Assembly (NCBI RefSeq): GCF_901000735.1
Contig: NC_081544.1
Coordinates: 13,864,630 to 13,928,629, forward strand
Source: Corylus avellana
Lineage: Eukaryota > Streptophyta > Magnoliopsida > Fagales > Betulaceae
DNA length: 64,000 nucleotides
Direction of reading: 5' to 3'
The notes under the pieces were generated by a model that saw only the letters and a list, made by a program, of their open reading frames with translations, searched no databases and was not told where the DNA came from. The position numbers and the translations under genes are program-made. Below, in pieces: positions 34,126 through 45,671 of the stretch (position 1 is its first letter; each line of letters opens with the position of its first letter).

Positions 34126-35401
34126 TGTTATTACAAATATCTACCTAAATTAATAGGCAAATAATTGTATGTTTTACCCGCAAGTGCACGAGGTCAACAT
34201 AGTAGTATAAGGTGTAAGTACGGAGTCATTCGCACGAGGATTGCTAATTTTGCTTAAAATTAATTCCAAAAGTAAAACAAAACAAAATTGAATTTTTTGA
34301 TTTGATGATAATAAAAAGGTAGAGCTTTGATATCCACCACTAATTATATTTAGATAATATGTCAATGTGCCAATGTTTTAATCATGTTATGTATATCTAA
34401 TGTTTGTCAACCTAAGGGCATGGGTGTATACTCTTTAAGCTATAGATTTTCCTAAGCAACTAGTTAGGCATGGGTGTATACTCTAATTCTTTTCTTTCTT
34501 AAAGGATTTAGCATGGGTATATACTAAGTTGTTCTTTAAGAAAGCATATATTCTGTAGAAATCGACAAACACATGAGACCTAGGGCATGGGTGTATACTC
34601 CCAGTTCCCCATGTTGATTAACCCAAGAATCTGGTGTGGATTTCTTTTATTACTCTTATTAAAACCAGGACTCGGTCATCCAAATTGGTTTAACTAACTA
34701 GTCCATACCACATGCATATGTTGATCAGGCACACACATATGAGGAATTTATGAAAGTAGGCATTAATCAAGTTAAATATCACAACATGATCATCACAAGG
34801 GCGCCAATATTGAATATTAACTAAACATAACTAGGACTTCAATCTAGCCCTACTAAATAATTAGTTACACATTATAAAAGAAAAAGGAAAAGGTAAAGAA
34901 AGAACCGAAAAGTAGCCTCCAATTCCTCTCCCAAAGTTGTGTCTTTTTCAGCTTGATTATTCTCAAGGTTTAGAGGTCTATTTATAGGGCTTTAGAAGTC
35001 CTTGTTACACTAGTAAACCTAGGAAATTCGTAGGGTTTTACTCCTATTACAAGTGGGAATTGGAAAACCCTAATATGGAAATACTAGCAATCTTGCATCA
35101 CTCTTGATGTGTCACCTGCGCACGGGTGCGATCGATCGCAACCCGTGTGCGCTCGATCGCACATGGCCGCTTCATGCTTTGTCTTCTCTGGTATTGTGCT
35201 CGATTGCACTGTCAGGGGCTCCAACTTTTCCCAATTTCTCTCATTGAGCCCAAATCTTCCATATTTACTTCATTTTCTTCCAAAAGCCTACAAAAACAAG
35301 GAAAACACAAAAAGGAACTAAAATGGCATGAATTAACTAAAACTAAAGGATTAAAACATGTAAGTTATGGGCTAAAAATATGAATATTTTAGCACTTAAC
35401 A
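34126..35401 (-). repeat. E1 3' LTR
   Basis: Begins TGTTAAGTGCTAAAATATTC on the minus strand. Four copies of GCATGGGTGTATACT or close variants lie near 34427-34595. TCTATTTATAGGGC near 34977 gives a TATA box on the minus strand (CTATAAATAGA). The palindrome TGCGATCGATCGCA is at about 35127. Confidence 0.92.
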
Positions 35402-35415
35402 CCCCCCCAAACTTA
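35402..35415 (-). other. E1 polypurine tract
   Basis: On the minus strand AAGTTTGGGGGGG directly precedes the 3' LTR, the normal site for plus-strand DNA priming. The same tract occurs in E2 at 53698-53710. Confidence 0.85.
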
Positions 35416-36805
35416 CATATTGCTAGTCCCTTAGCAATACAAAACTAAAAACTAAATGGAAAAACAGAAAACAAAAAGATAAATCCATCTTTCGTGGGAT
35501 GTACGATTGCATTTAGCGTATGCAACAAGCCTTTTAAACCTCTAGGAATTCCCTAGAGGACGAGTGAAGTTTCGTGAGGGTTTTCCAGGAATGTTACCCA
35601 CAAACATCATGCATAGTTCATGTTATTCCAAAAATTAAGGTATCACTTTAAGATCATGATTTTCATTCATTAGCAAGCTTAAAAAAATGAACTCCATCTT
35701 CACAATGAATTGGAATCTCAAAGTTTAATTACTTACAAAGGACATGCTAAAATATCACAAGTTTGAAAATAGTGTAAAGCGAACTAGCACAAAACTATAA
35801 GGCTTCCAAGTATTTCCAATGTGCAATGTCTCCATATCTCAAAATTCACTCAAATCCCTATTAGAACGAACAACAATGGCATATTTCTTTTCTTCTTTTT
35901 TCTCTCTTTTTTTTTTTAGTCAGGTTGTGCAATGTTTGGTTCCCTTAAGCTTTCTAATTGACCCATGTAACGAGTGTTAAGTCAATGACTCCCAAACCAT
36001 ATGGTTTTAGGGCATTAGGTGTAGAGACACCCCTAAGGACCTACTAACTCGAGTCAAAAAGGTTACAAAATCAAACTAAACATACCATCAATCAAATCAA
36101 AATTTTTCACTTTTTGACTTGAACACTCGATGCTTTCAGGCAAGAGGTCCAGTTACTCAGTGAGAAGCTTATCAAAGAGGTCCAGTTACTCAGTGAGAAG
36201 CTTATCAATGTCATCTAGTTTCACCCAAGACGTGAAAACACACATATCAGACTTTCATGTCATACCCCACAAATTATGTGCTAATGTGCTTGTGTAAGAT
36301 TAGATCAAACATGTGAATTCTTAACGGTCCTAAGCAAGTAACCAAACTGAAAAACTTAATTATCAGATCATGTGTTCAAAATTTTAAGCTCACCAATGAA
36401 ATCAAATCACAATTCTTAAGATCAACCAAAATTTTAAGGCAAACATGAACATGCATATAATTTTTTTTTTCTTTTCACAAACAACAAAAATAAACTAAAA
36501 CTGGGACAATTTTTTTTTTCTTTTCACAAAAAATAAAAATAAAATTAAATTGGGACAAAGAGTGTGTAAAGTGTCTCCCATACCCCCAAATTCAAACTAC
36601 ACATTGTCTCCAATGTGTCTATAACATGAAAAGAATTTACCTAGGATATGGATGAAATTGTCTGGAATAGCATGGCTTATAGCACACCCCCAAACTTGAA
36701 CTGAAGCACACTTGTCCCTACAAAACAAAATACTAAAATAACAACGGAAAACTTAAAATAAAAACAAATAAACAAGGAAATAAAAATGATACGTTATAAG
36801 GTGCC
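35416..36805. other. E1 non-coding 3' region
   Basis: No open frame of note. It is alignable by eye with 53711-55131 of E2 (shared words such as GCTAGTCCCTTAGCAATAC and CCTAGAGGACGAGTGAAG), so this long non-coding part is conserved within the family. AGAGGTCCAGTTACTCAGTGAGAAGCTTATCA is repeated in tandem at about 36145-36207, given here only as its position and start AGAGGTCCAGTTACTCAGTG. Confidence 0.7.
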
Positions 36806-38145
36806 TGATAAGTGCCAAATATTGCATATTTGGACCCCTTTATTTACATTAGTTAATCCTTTAGCTGTGTCGTTATTTAATATTTTGTGTTAGTTTTGTG
36901 TTTTTAGTATTTTGTAGGTCATTGAAGAAAAACTACAGCTTTAAAGGGAAAAATGCGAAGTTTGGAAGAAAGCATACTTTGAGAAGACCTAGATGATGTG
37001 GTTAAGTCTAACCAAATCCAAGAAAGGTTAAATCAGATTAAAGTTCAGATTGGATAAGATTTCGGATCGGATTCAAATTCAGATTCTGCACACGTCTTAG
37101 TATTTTGACCATAACTCTCTGCTCAAATATCGGATTGAAGTGATTCAAACGGAATTGGAAAGCTAGCTCAAAATACTACAATTTGTTGTGAAATAGGATT
37201 TTCGTAATTCGTACAGTTACTATGTCAAAATCGCCCCGCAATTAAAGGACACAAATCTGGACGAATCCTATTCCGATTTCAGACTTCTATTTTGACTGGG
37301 AGACAGACCTCCGAATTATCTAGGTTTACTTGGGCTTCTAGGACTTCCCTAAGCCTATAAATAGACTTCTTTGCATTCAAAAAAAGATACACAATCCTAG
37401 AGAGCAAAATTCTTTTGTTTAGTTTTTCTTTAGGTTTAGGTTTAGGTTTAGATTTTATTTTTATGTGGAGCTAAATTCCCAACTAAGGTTGGGGATGAAG
37501 CCTCACCGATGAAGAATATCAATACTTTTATGTAAGTTTTTATTATTCTGATTTTATTGGGTTTTATATTTCAATTGTTTTACTTCTAATCAATTGTATG
37601 GAGTGATTCTTGGATATCTCTTGTGATTCAAGGATACATTTGATGATTTGAGATAATTTCATATGATTGATTGCTTGGCTTTTAACTCATAAAAATTGGA
37701 TATCCCTTGTGATTTGTTCTACGGATACATCTGGTGTTTCAATTTAATTTGGATTCCTTTTGTGATTTGGTCAATGAATGGATACATGGGATGGTTTTGA
37801 TTAATTCTTTGAAGTATAGTAAAACATATCTATGATTTAATTTGTGAGAACTTCGGATTAATATTGATGAACATAAAGTATGTTGTTATGATTTGGTGAG
37901 TGTGAATTCCCAAACCTTAGTACCTTTATCCTTAGATTTACTTATTTTATTTAGTTTATGTTTATCCTTTAATTTTCAAAACTCAAAAATCAAAAACCCT
38001 TTTGGAACTAGATTAGGATTTAATTAGTTTAGATATAAATTGCTCTTTCAAAAAATACAATTCTCTGTGGGATCGACCTCGCACTTGCAATCCATTAAAC
38101 TACAATCGATTCGTGCACTTGCGAGTTAAATAAATTTGCACAACA
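36806..38145 (+). mobile_element. solo LTR inside E1, with intact GTGCC target duplication
   Basis: Starts TGATAAGTGCCAAATATTGC and ends AAATTTGCACAACA. GTGCC is at 36801-36805 and 38146-38150. The unoccupied site is present in E2 (GTGCCTCCCATGAGC at 55127), which proves the boundaries. Its end TCGTGCACTTGCGAGTT resembles the ends of the E1/E2 LTRs (CTCGTGCACTTGCGGGT), so it comes from a related Ty3/gypsy family. Confidence 0.95.
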
Positions 38146-38277
38146 GTGCCTCCCATGAGCGCTAAGTTTAACGTCTTCAGCCAGACTGTTGTTCCCTTTT
38201 AAACTTGAAACACCAATCTTTTCTTCTCTTGCACCAAAGAGAATGAATTTTTCCTATTTCAGGGTGATTCCAACTGT

Positions 38278-39282
38278 CTATAGATCGGGTAGACCATTCT
38301 GAGTCTTCTCAAACAGTTTCTCATCCGGAAGGGAATCATGAACTGGAATAAAATAAGAAGAAAACTCAGGGAGCTTTTCTATCTTGATGTCCTCAATTTG
38401 CTCATCACATAACCCCAGCAAACTTCTGTCTTGGACTCTTGGTAATTCGAGAATAGGAGCTGATGTTGATGAAGTCTTAGTGCTCTCTTCCTTTTCCCAA
38501 TGTGGTTCCTCTAAAACCTCAGTTTGCTCCTCCTTCCTCTCTTCTACCTTGTTGTTCTCAAGAGTGGAATCCAATAAGGCCTCAGCTTGCTCATGTATCA
38601 TGTCAAGGTCCAGATTAAATTCAAATTGAGCAAAGTATTCTACCAACGGATCCTCTAGACTTGGCTCACTACATATCTTAGCTTGCTTGAGGAATTTGTC
38701 AAGATCCAGGTCACATCCAATTTGATCAAAATGCTCTCCCACCGGATCCTCAAGACTTGGCTCATTAGAAGTTTTAGTGTACTCAAGTAGCTTGTCCAGG
38801 TCTAGGTGTCCTCCAAATTCATCAAAGCGCTCTCCCAAAGGGTTCCAAAGACTTAGCTCACAAAAAATTTCCTCAACAATTTCTTCATTCCAAGGTGTGG
38901 TGATTGGTTGCTCATGATAATAAGTGCACTTGTCCTTCATGTATTTTCCATGAGGAGTGGTCACTGATTGACTTTGACACTCTTCTTCATGGTATTGTTG
39001 AGGCCAATTGACGGGAGGTGGCTCCTCTTCATGAGCTTCTATCTTGGTAGCGTATTCCAAAGGAGTATGATTGGCCATGGAACTGCAGAGATGGCTCCTC
39101 TTCTTGGTGTTGTGAAGGCCAATAGATGGGAGATGGCTCCTCTTTATGATAATGTTAGGACAACTTGATGAAAGATGACTCCTGATCTGCAATTGAAAAC
39201 ATGGGACAAGTCTTAGTGGTGTGGTCAATATGGGAACATATGGCACATACCTTGACTTGTGTAACTTGTTGAACAGGAGCAT
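38278..39282 (-). CDS. E1 acidic repeat protein downstream of gag
   Basis: An open frame of 334 codons; the first ATG overlaps the end of gag in another frame, so the true start may be further in or the frame may once have been joined to gag. Residues 145-240 are three tandem repeats of exactly 32 residues: LWNPLGERFDEFGGHLDLDK, LEDPVGEHFDQIGCDLDLDK and LEDPLVEYFAQFEFNLDLDM, each with 12 more. Before them, HEEEPPPVNWPQQYHEEE is a copy of a motif also readable in the gag frame (HKEEPSPIYWPSQHQEEE). The remainder is rich in Glu, Asp and Lys. I recognise no domain. It takes the place of protease and pol in this element. Confidence 0.6.
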   Translation of the reverse strand: MLLFNKLHKSRYVPYVPILTTPLRLVPCFQLQIRSHLSSSCPNIIIKRSHLPSIGLHNTKKRSHLCSSMANHTPLEYATKIEAHEEEPPPVNWPQQYHEEECQSQSVTTPHGKYMKDKCTYYHEQPITTPWNEEIVEEIFCELSLWNPLGERFDEFGGHLDLDKLLEYTKTSNEPSLEDPVGEHFDQIGCDLDLDKFLKQAKICSEPSLEDPLVEYFAQFEFNLDLDMIHEQAEALLDSTLENNKVEERKEEQTEVLEEPHWEKEESTKTSSTSAPILELPRVQDRSLLGLCDEQIEDIKIEKLPEFSSYFIPVHDSLPDEKLFEKTQNGLPDL

Positions 39283-40036
39283 TGCTATGATTAGTCATAG
39301 CTTTCATGAACATGTCCAGCTTTTTCTCCATGGCAGCCATTTGAGCCTGAATTCCTCCATTGGTGCTCTCTTCATATATGTCTTTTCCTTTGAGTCCTTG
39401 TTTCCCTTTAGATGAGAATTGTTGAGAGTTCTCATGTAAGGTCTCAAAGAGTTCTATGGCTTCCTCACCGCTTTTCTCCATCAACATGTAACCACAAGCT
39501 AAATCGACAAGACTTTTGTTAGGATCATTTAAACCCTCATGGAATGCCAATACCTGATCGTCTTGAGATATATTGTGATGAGGGCATCTGAGAAGTAGCT
39601 CATTAAAGTGTTCCCATGCCTCAAAGAAAAGGTCTCCATCTCTTCGCTGGAAAGTCATAATTTCCCTTCTCAATTGCCTTGTCTTTTGGGCTGGGAAAAA
39701 TTTCTTTAAGAACTTTGTGGCCATCTCATCCCAAGTATGAATAGAACCTGCGGCCAAAGAATTGTACCATCTCTTAGAATTATCTTTTAAAGAAAAAGGG
39801 AAGAGGACTAACCTGATTTCTTCTGGAGTTAAACCCTGAACATTCTAAGTCCTGCAGAGATCACAGAATTCTTGAATATGCCAATATGGGTTCTCTATAG
39901 GTGTGCCTTTATAGTGTGGACTCATATTGAGCAACGGGGATAAATCGTAACTGCTCTGCACAATGGGCTGAAAATTAATGCATGATGGCTGGTTGAGGAT
40001 CTGGGGACTGAATGAACTTTTCATAGGTCTTCGCAC
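39155..40036 (-). pseudogene. E1 gag
   Basis: Retrotransposon gag domain of the Ty3/gypsy type: FLKKFFPAQKTRQLRREI, RRDGDLFFEAWEHFNELLLR and EEAIELFETLHENSQQF, then a zinc knuckle CAICSHIDHTTKTC with CX2CX4HX4C spacing. Gag proteins form the particle in which the RNA is copied. The first 63 codons (39845-40036, from MRRPMKSSF to FCDLCRT) are parted from the rest by a TAG at 39845; the same frame continues with NVQGLTPEEIRLVLFPFSLK. The gag of E2 is clearly homologous. The gag stop is TAA after SSFIKLS. Confidence 0.9.
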
Positions 40037-40274
40037 GGAGGTATATTGCTTCTCAACATGATTAAAACAAAAAGAAAATTAAATAACAAAACAAAAATAA
40101 AAGAAATAAATCAAAACTGTAATTAGTGCAGTAACTGTGCCGCTCTTTGGATGTGCGATCGATCGCACCGTGATGTGCGCTCGATCTCACTGATGCACTC
40201 GATTGCCCTAGTTGGGCGCTCGAGCGCACCTCCAGAGGCAAAACAGGAACTACAGAAAAACAGAAAAACAGAAA

Positions 40275-40611
40275 AATTTAAAACAAAAATAAATTAAAGA
40301 AAAAAAACAAAATCGGAAATTGAAAATTAAAATAATACAACTAAAGGAAATTAATTCTAAACAAAATTTGCCACAATCCCCGACAATGGTGCCAAAAACT
40401 TGTTGTTACAAATATCTACCTAAATTAATAGGCAAATAATTTTATGTTTTACTGCAAGTGGACGAGGTCAACATAGTAGAATAGGTTTAAAACAAAAATA
40501 AATTAAAGAAAAAAAAAACAAAATCGGAAATTGAAAATTAAAATAATACAACTAAAGGAAATTAATTCTAAACAAAATTTGCCACAATCCCCGGCAATGG
40601 TGCCAAAAACT
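40275..40611. repeat. tandem duplication of the E1 leader and primer site
   Basis: The leader words AAAACAAAAATAAATTAAAG to the primer site occur at about 40275-40394 and again at about 40488-40605. Between them are about 83 bases of the LTR end (TGTTACAAATATCTACC to AACATAGTAGAATAGG). The structure is leader, LTR stub, leader, full LTR, and could come from strand switching during reverse transcription or from unequal recombination. Confidence 0.88.
40588..40605 (-). other. E1 primer binding site (tRNA-Asp)
   Basis: Minus strand TGGCACCATTGCCGGGGA, close to the complement of the 3' end of plant tRNA-Asp (TGGCGCCGTTGCCGGGGA), six bases from the 5' LTR. Two G to A type changes are visible. Confidence 0.88.
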
Positions 40612-41839
40612 TGTTGTTACAAATATCTACCTAAATTCATAGGCAAATAATTGTATATTTTACCTGCAAGTGCACGAGGTCAACATAGTAGTATAGGGTG
40701 CAAGTACGGGGTCATTCCCACGAGGATTGCTAATTTTGCTTAAAATTAATTCCAAAAGTAAAACAAAACAAAGATTGAATTTTTTTGATTTGATGGTAAT
40801 AAAAAGGTAGAGCTTTGATATCCACCACTAATTATATTTAGATAATATGTCAATATGCCAATGTTTTGATCATGTTATGTATATTTAATGTTTGTCAATC
40901 TAAGGGCATGGGTGTATACTCTTTAAGCTATAGATTTTCCTAAGCAACGAGTTAGGCATGAGTGTGTACTTTAGCTCTTTTCTTTTTTAAAGGATTTAGC
41001 ATGAGTGTATACTAAGTTGTTCTTTAAGAAAGCATATATTTTGTGGAAATCGACAAACACATGAGGCATAGGGCATGGGTGTATACTCCCCGTTCCCCAT
41101 GTTGATTAACCCAAGAACCCGGTGTGGATTACTTTTGTTACTTATGTTGATCAGGCACACACATATGAGGAATTCATGAAAGCAGACATTAGTCAAGTTA
41201 AATATCACAACATGATCATCACAATTGCACCAATATTGAATATTAACTAAACATAACTAGGGCTTCAATCTAGCCTTACTAAATAAATTAGTTACACATA
41301 ATAAAAGAAAAAGGAAAAGGTAAAGAAAGAACCGAAAGGTAGCCTCCAATTCCTCTCCCAAAGTTGTGTCTTTTTCAGCTTAATTATTCTCTAGGTTTAG
41401 AGGTCTATTTATAGGGCTTTAGAAGTCCTTGTTACATTAGTAAACCTAGGAAATTCATAGGGTTTTACTCATATAACAAGTGGGAGTTGGAAAACCCTAA
41501 TATGGAAATACTAGCAGTCTAGCCGCACTCTTGATGTGTCACCTGCGCATGGGTGCGATCGATCGCAACCCGTGTGCGCTCGATCACACATGGCTTGTCT
41601 TCTCTGGTATTGCCCTCGATCGCAAGGAACCTACGACCGATCGCACTGTTAAGGGATCCAACTTTTTCCATTTTCTCTCTTTGAGCCCAAATTTTTCAGA
41701 TTTACTTCATTTTTCTTCCAAAAGCCTACAAAAACAAGGAAAACACAAAAAGGAACTAAAATGGCATGAATTAACTAAAACTAAAGGATTAAAACATGTA
41801 AGTTAAGAGCTAAAAATATGAATATTTTAGCACTTTACA
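40612..41839 (-). repeat. E1 5' LTR
   Basis: Co-linear with 34126-35401 but lacks a block of about 60 bases present in the other LTR (CCAGGACTCGGTCATCC to CATGCATATG), and has scattered changes, so the insertion is not very recent. The GCATGGGTGTATACT words and the TATA box are conserved. Confidence 0.92.
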
Positions 41840-41916
41840 ACACACATAAGAACAAAAATATATTTAGTATCACAATATTACCATGTATAAAAGTAAATAG
41901 GAAGTCCTTTAACTAC

Positions 41917-44798
41917 CTTCTCCACAACTTTTTGTTTGCCTTTGCCTTTGGTCACTTTAAGTGTTTTGGAACCAATACTTTGTGACTGCACACACAACAT
42001 CAAAAACTAGTTGAGTATCATGTATAACCGCGAACTATAAATATTATAAAACATATCATTATTAAACATGATATATATGTATAAGAAACTTACAATTGGT
42101 GTTCCCGACTTCTTGCTGTTAGATGCTTCACTTCTATTTGTTGGACATGACCTTTTATTGTGTCCAAGGCCATTACACTTCCCACATTTCATCTGTGCTC
42201 ATATTTCCTCATCCGATATGGATTTCTCGGGTCTCTGCTCTCATCGGGAGCCATTCTCCTTAGCTTCTTTGGCCTACCCAGGGCAATTCTTTCTCTTGGA
42301 GGCTCCAATTTATCATGACTTGTTTTGATCCACTGTTCCTCACTAGGCATTGGGTATATGACAGGAGCATATGCCTTCTTGTACACCTTTATAGTAAAGC
42401 ACTCATCAATATAATCTTCAAGTTCCCCACAATCATAAAGTAAAGCAGCCACTGCATGGGGACATGGGATTCCAGTAATTTCCCACAGCCTACAACCACA
42501 CTTCCTTCTACCAAGGTCTACCACATACTATTTATTATCCGGACAAATAACTTCAAACATCAAATCACTAGCATGCTGTGCAATGCAATCCACTGCTTCT
42601 AACGCAATTTCTTCCTACTTTGCAACAATTTTGGGGGTTAACTTCCCAGTCAACTTCTCTATCCCTTCCCTCTTAGCTTGATATTTCCTCATCAGCTTCT
42701 TCTTTATCATCTCCAACATGGTCAAGATGGGCTTCTCACGAGCCTTCAGAATGTATGAGTTGAAACACTCACAGATGTTGCTGACTAGAAGGTCGCACTT
42801 TGAGTAGTCACTAAACCATACCCTAGACCATGTACTAGGGTCAATCTTACTCAAATATTCATATTTGTCTTCATTCATCTTCTTCAACTCTTCCATATGA
42901 TCATTGAATTCATATTATGTGTATGAAGACGTTGTAGACCACAATTGTTCCTTCAGTGCCAACCCTCGATGCCCCTCAATGTCTCTAAAGTTGGCATTTA
43001 AATGCCTAACACATATCCTGTGATCAACCATTGGCATAACAACCTCAAAACCTGATATTAGACCCTGCAAAATAAAATAATTTTATGTTACCAAAACATT
43101 AGTCAAACAAATTGCATGAATATTTAAAATGTGAAAAAAAAAAATGTTACCTTCTGTCGATATGAAATGAATGTAGGCCTAGCATGCTTGGCATGGGTAC
43201 CAAAATTAGACTCAAGGGTTTCAAGGAACCAAATCCAGCTATCTTTTACCTCGTCTTCAACAACTGCACAGGCAATTGGGTACATGTTGTTGTTTCTATC
43301 CCTTCCAACTGCAGAAAAGAGTTGGCCCTTGAGTGGTCCTTTTAGGAAGCACCCATCTACCCCAATGATCAGCCTGCAACCCTCTAAAAAGCCTTTCTTC
43401 ATGGCTGCCAAAGAAACATACAGTCTTCCAAATTTTGGAGGCAAATTTGGGTTTAGTCTGTCAACTTTCATCACAACGCAGCTTCCACTGTTAGTATACC
43501 TCAAGGTTTCACAATAGTTCCACAACCTCCCATATTGGTCCTCAAGATTCCCATACAATTTTTGTTTGGCCTTCCTCCTAGATCTGTACATCATACTTGG
43601 GTTGACATCAACACCCCATTTCTCCTTCACTTCATGTTGGATTACATCCAACGGCATGTTGAGCTGAACCCTAAACTTCTCAATTAGCTTATGTGCTATC
43701 CAAGAGGAGTTGACTATGGTGTTTCGGTATTTTCGACCACAGATGTGTTTAGACTGTACTGATCTTACCTGAAATGATTCTTCATCAGGCATCTTTCTTG
43801 CATACACCCTGTAATTACATTTGGCATCCCTCCATACCGCTACGCACCTCATTGTTTCATTTTTCTTAAATTTGACATCCTTTCCCCTCTTCACATTGTA
43901 CACCCTCACAACTTCCCTAAACGTTTTAATATTTGGGAATTTCATCTAAAGTTTAATGGTTGGATCCCCTAGATCCATAGCATGAAAGTCTAATGTGTGT
44001 ATAGATTGTGTTTCACAATCTTCATCACTGATGACTGGTGACTCAAGTATATCACTCCTACCCATTTCGGAGTTGTCATCATCATCATCATCGTCGCTGT
44101 CACAAGATGTCTTGAAATTACGGCTACTGTTATCCCCTTCACCTTGGTTAACACCAGCATCTCCCTCATCATTACCATGATGATCACTTCTATCATCATC
44201 ACCCTCTCCCTCATCATTATCATCTTCATTACATCTATCATCATCACCCTCTTCAACACCTCTTTCATCCCTATCCTGTTCCTCTTCTTGACACTCAGCT
44301 ACATTGGTCCTATTTGGTTTTGTATTTGATGGTCTAGCCCCACTATTAATGTCATCAGGATCTACATCAAAAAGATCTTCATCATCACTAATCCTATCAT
44401 GCCACCAAGGGTCATTACGGTCAACCCTCCCTCCATCCTCATCTTCATCCTCTTCCTCACAATCTTCTTCATCAACTACACCCTCCCCGAAAGAAACAAC
44501 AAATAAGTGAACTACGCTATGACCAGTGTGAGATGCAACCATAAATAGTACATTATGGTCAGATGTAATCAAATGCAAACCATTGACTAGAGTTTTAGCA
44601 GATTCTTGAAAAAAATATTAAATCCCCTGAGTTGTACCCATAGTGTTGACATATGGCTTCCAATTCAAAGTATGACAATTCATCAGGGTCAACACTCTCT
44701 ATATGGTCTGCCACATCACCCCCCACATACTCACATCCAAGTGTCCCGTTGAATCTACCACCATGGTGGACCTCAAACACTAATCTTGAATTGGCCAT
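41917..44798 (-). pseudogene. MULE transposase (MURA type), core exons
   Basis: From the start at 44798: MANSRLVFEVHHGGRFNGTL (N-terminal module of plant MULE proteins), an acidic linker (43946-44578), MKFPNIKTFREVVRVYNVKR (MuDR domain), then the catalytic MULE domain with IIGVDGCFLKGPLKGQLFSA. An intron (43065-43150) follows FISYRQK and joins GLISGFEVVMP and CVRHLNANF. SWIM finger CGCRLWEITGIPCPH is at about 42450-42500 and a CCHC knuckle CGKCNGLGHNKRSC near 42150; a Lys-rich exon is at 41917-41985. Defects: a frameshift near 44590, TAG before MKFPN, stops in SSYT*YEF, VAK*EEI and DNK*YVV, a frameshift before the knuckle. The family has SDRQKG where this copy has SYRQKG, so the second catalytic Asp is lost. 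Confidence 0.93.
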
Positions 44799-45625
44799 CC
44801 TACAAAGTGAAATAAAGATTTTTAGTGAATAATTTTATTCAATTGGCCATCCTAAACTAATAATTTTATTGAATGAAATTAATTTTTTCGAATTGTTGGA
44901 GATTCTCATTTTGCATAAGAGGCCCCCCTTTGGCATTATTTGCATTTCGGATAGTTTCATAGAGAAGAAGGCTGTGAACCCTAAACTTACTTCAAGCAAT
45001 TTACCATCTATTTTAGACAAATCCATAATCTCAGTTTAAACCTTAATTTCATTTGAAAAAAAAAAAAAAAACCCTAAGATTGTCCGAATGACCCACCTAG
45101 TGGGTGCATGCTAGCAACAAACGTGAATAATGGACTATTTAATAAATAAACAATTGACAATAACCCCAAAACCAATATTAAAAAAAAAAAAAAAAGAAGT
45201 GGGTATGCGGTTGAGTGAAAATAACTGAAGATTAATTTGGTTTTGGCGGTCAATGTTTTTGATTGGTTTGCAACAAAAAAGGGAAGAAGAAATTGGTCAA
45301 CCTTAATTTTCGATCCTTAATCTCTTGAAAATTAAACTAGTCTATGGCCCTCATTTTATCTGGTACGTATACTAGAAACACAACACATTCATCTCGTATG
45401 TAGTACTAGAAAACACAACACATGATATCATGATTCATGGACCAAAACAAATATATTTAGGCAAACAAAATGTTAATTCCAAGTGGGAATTGCAACTTTC
45501 CAAGTCCATATCACTGCCTAACTGGCGCATTTAGCCAAACACCAATACGCTTTTAACTTTATATTCCAACTAAAATCCAAGATGTGGTTGCTTACATTTG
45601 TCTCTCTTCCAACTTCCAAGCATGC

Positions 45626-45671
<46 letters not shown>

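Larger units (their letters stand above)
34126..41839 (-). mobile_element. E1: non-autonomous Ty3/gypsy LTR retrotransposon
   Basis: Two LTRs (34126-35401 and 40612-41839) with TGTT...AACA-type ends enclose, on the minus strand, a primer site for tRNA-Asp, a gag gene, an acidic repeat protein, a solo LTR of another family and a G-rich polypurine tract. Flanks are GCACA (34121-34125) and ACACA (41840-41844), a 5-bp target duplication with one change. No protease, reverse transcriptase, RNase H or integrase is present, so the element must borrow them. It lies in an intron of the MULE transposase gene, between two duplicated exons and seven bases from the start of the second one. Confidence 0.92.

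Noticed and set aside
43990..44510. Met/Ile- and Ser-rich frames on both strands
   Set aside because: They are shadows of the GAT/GAA-rich acidic linker of the MULE transposase.
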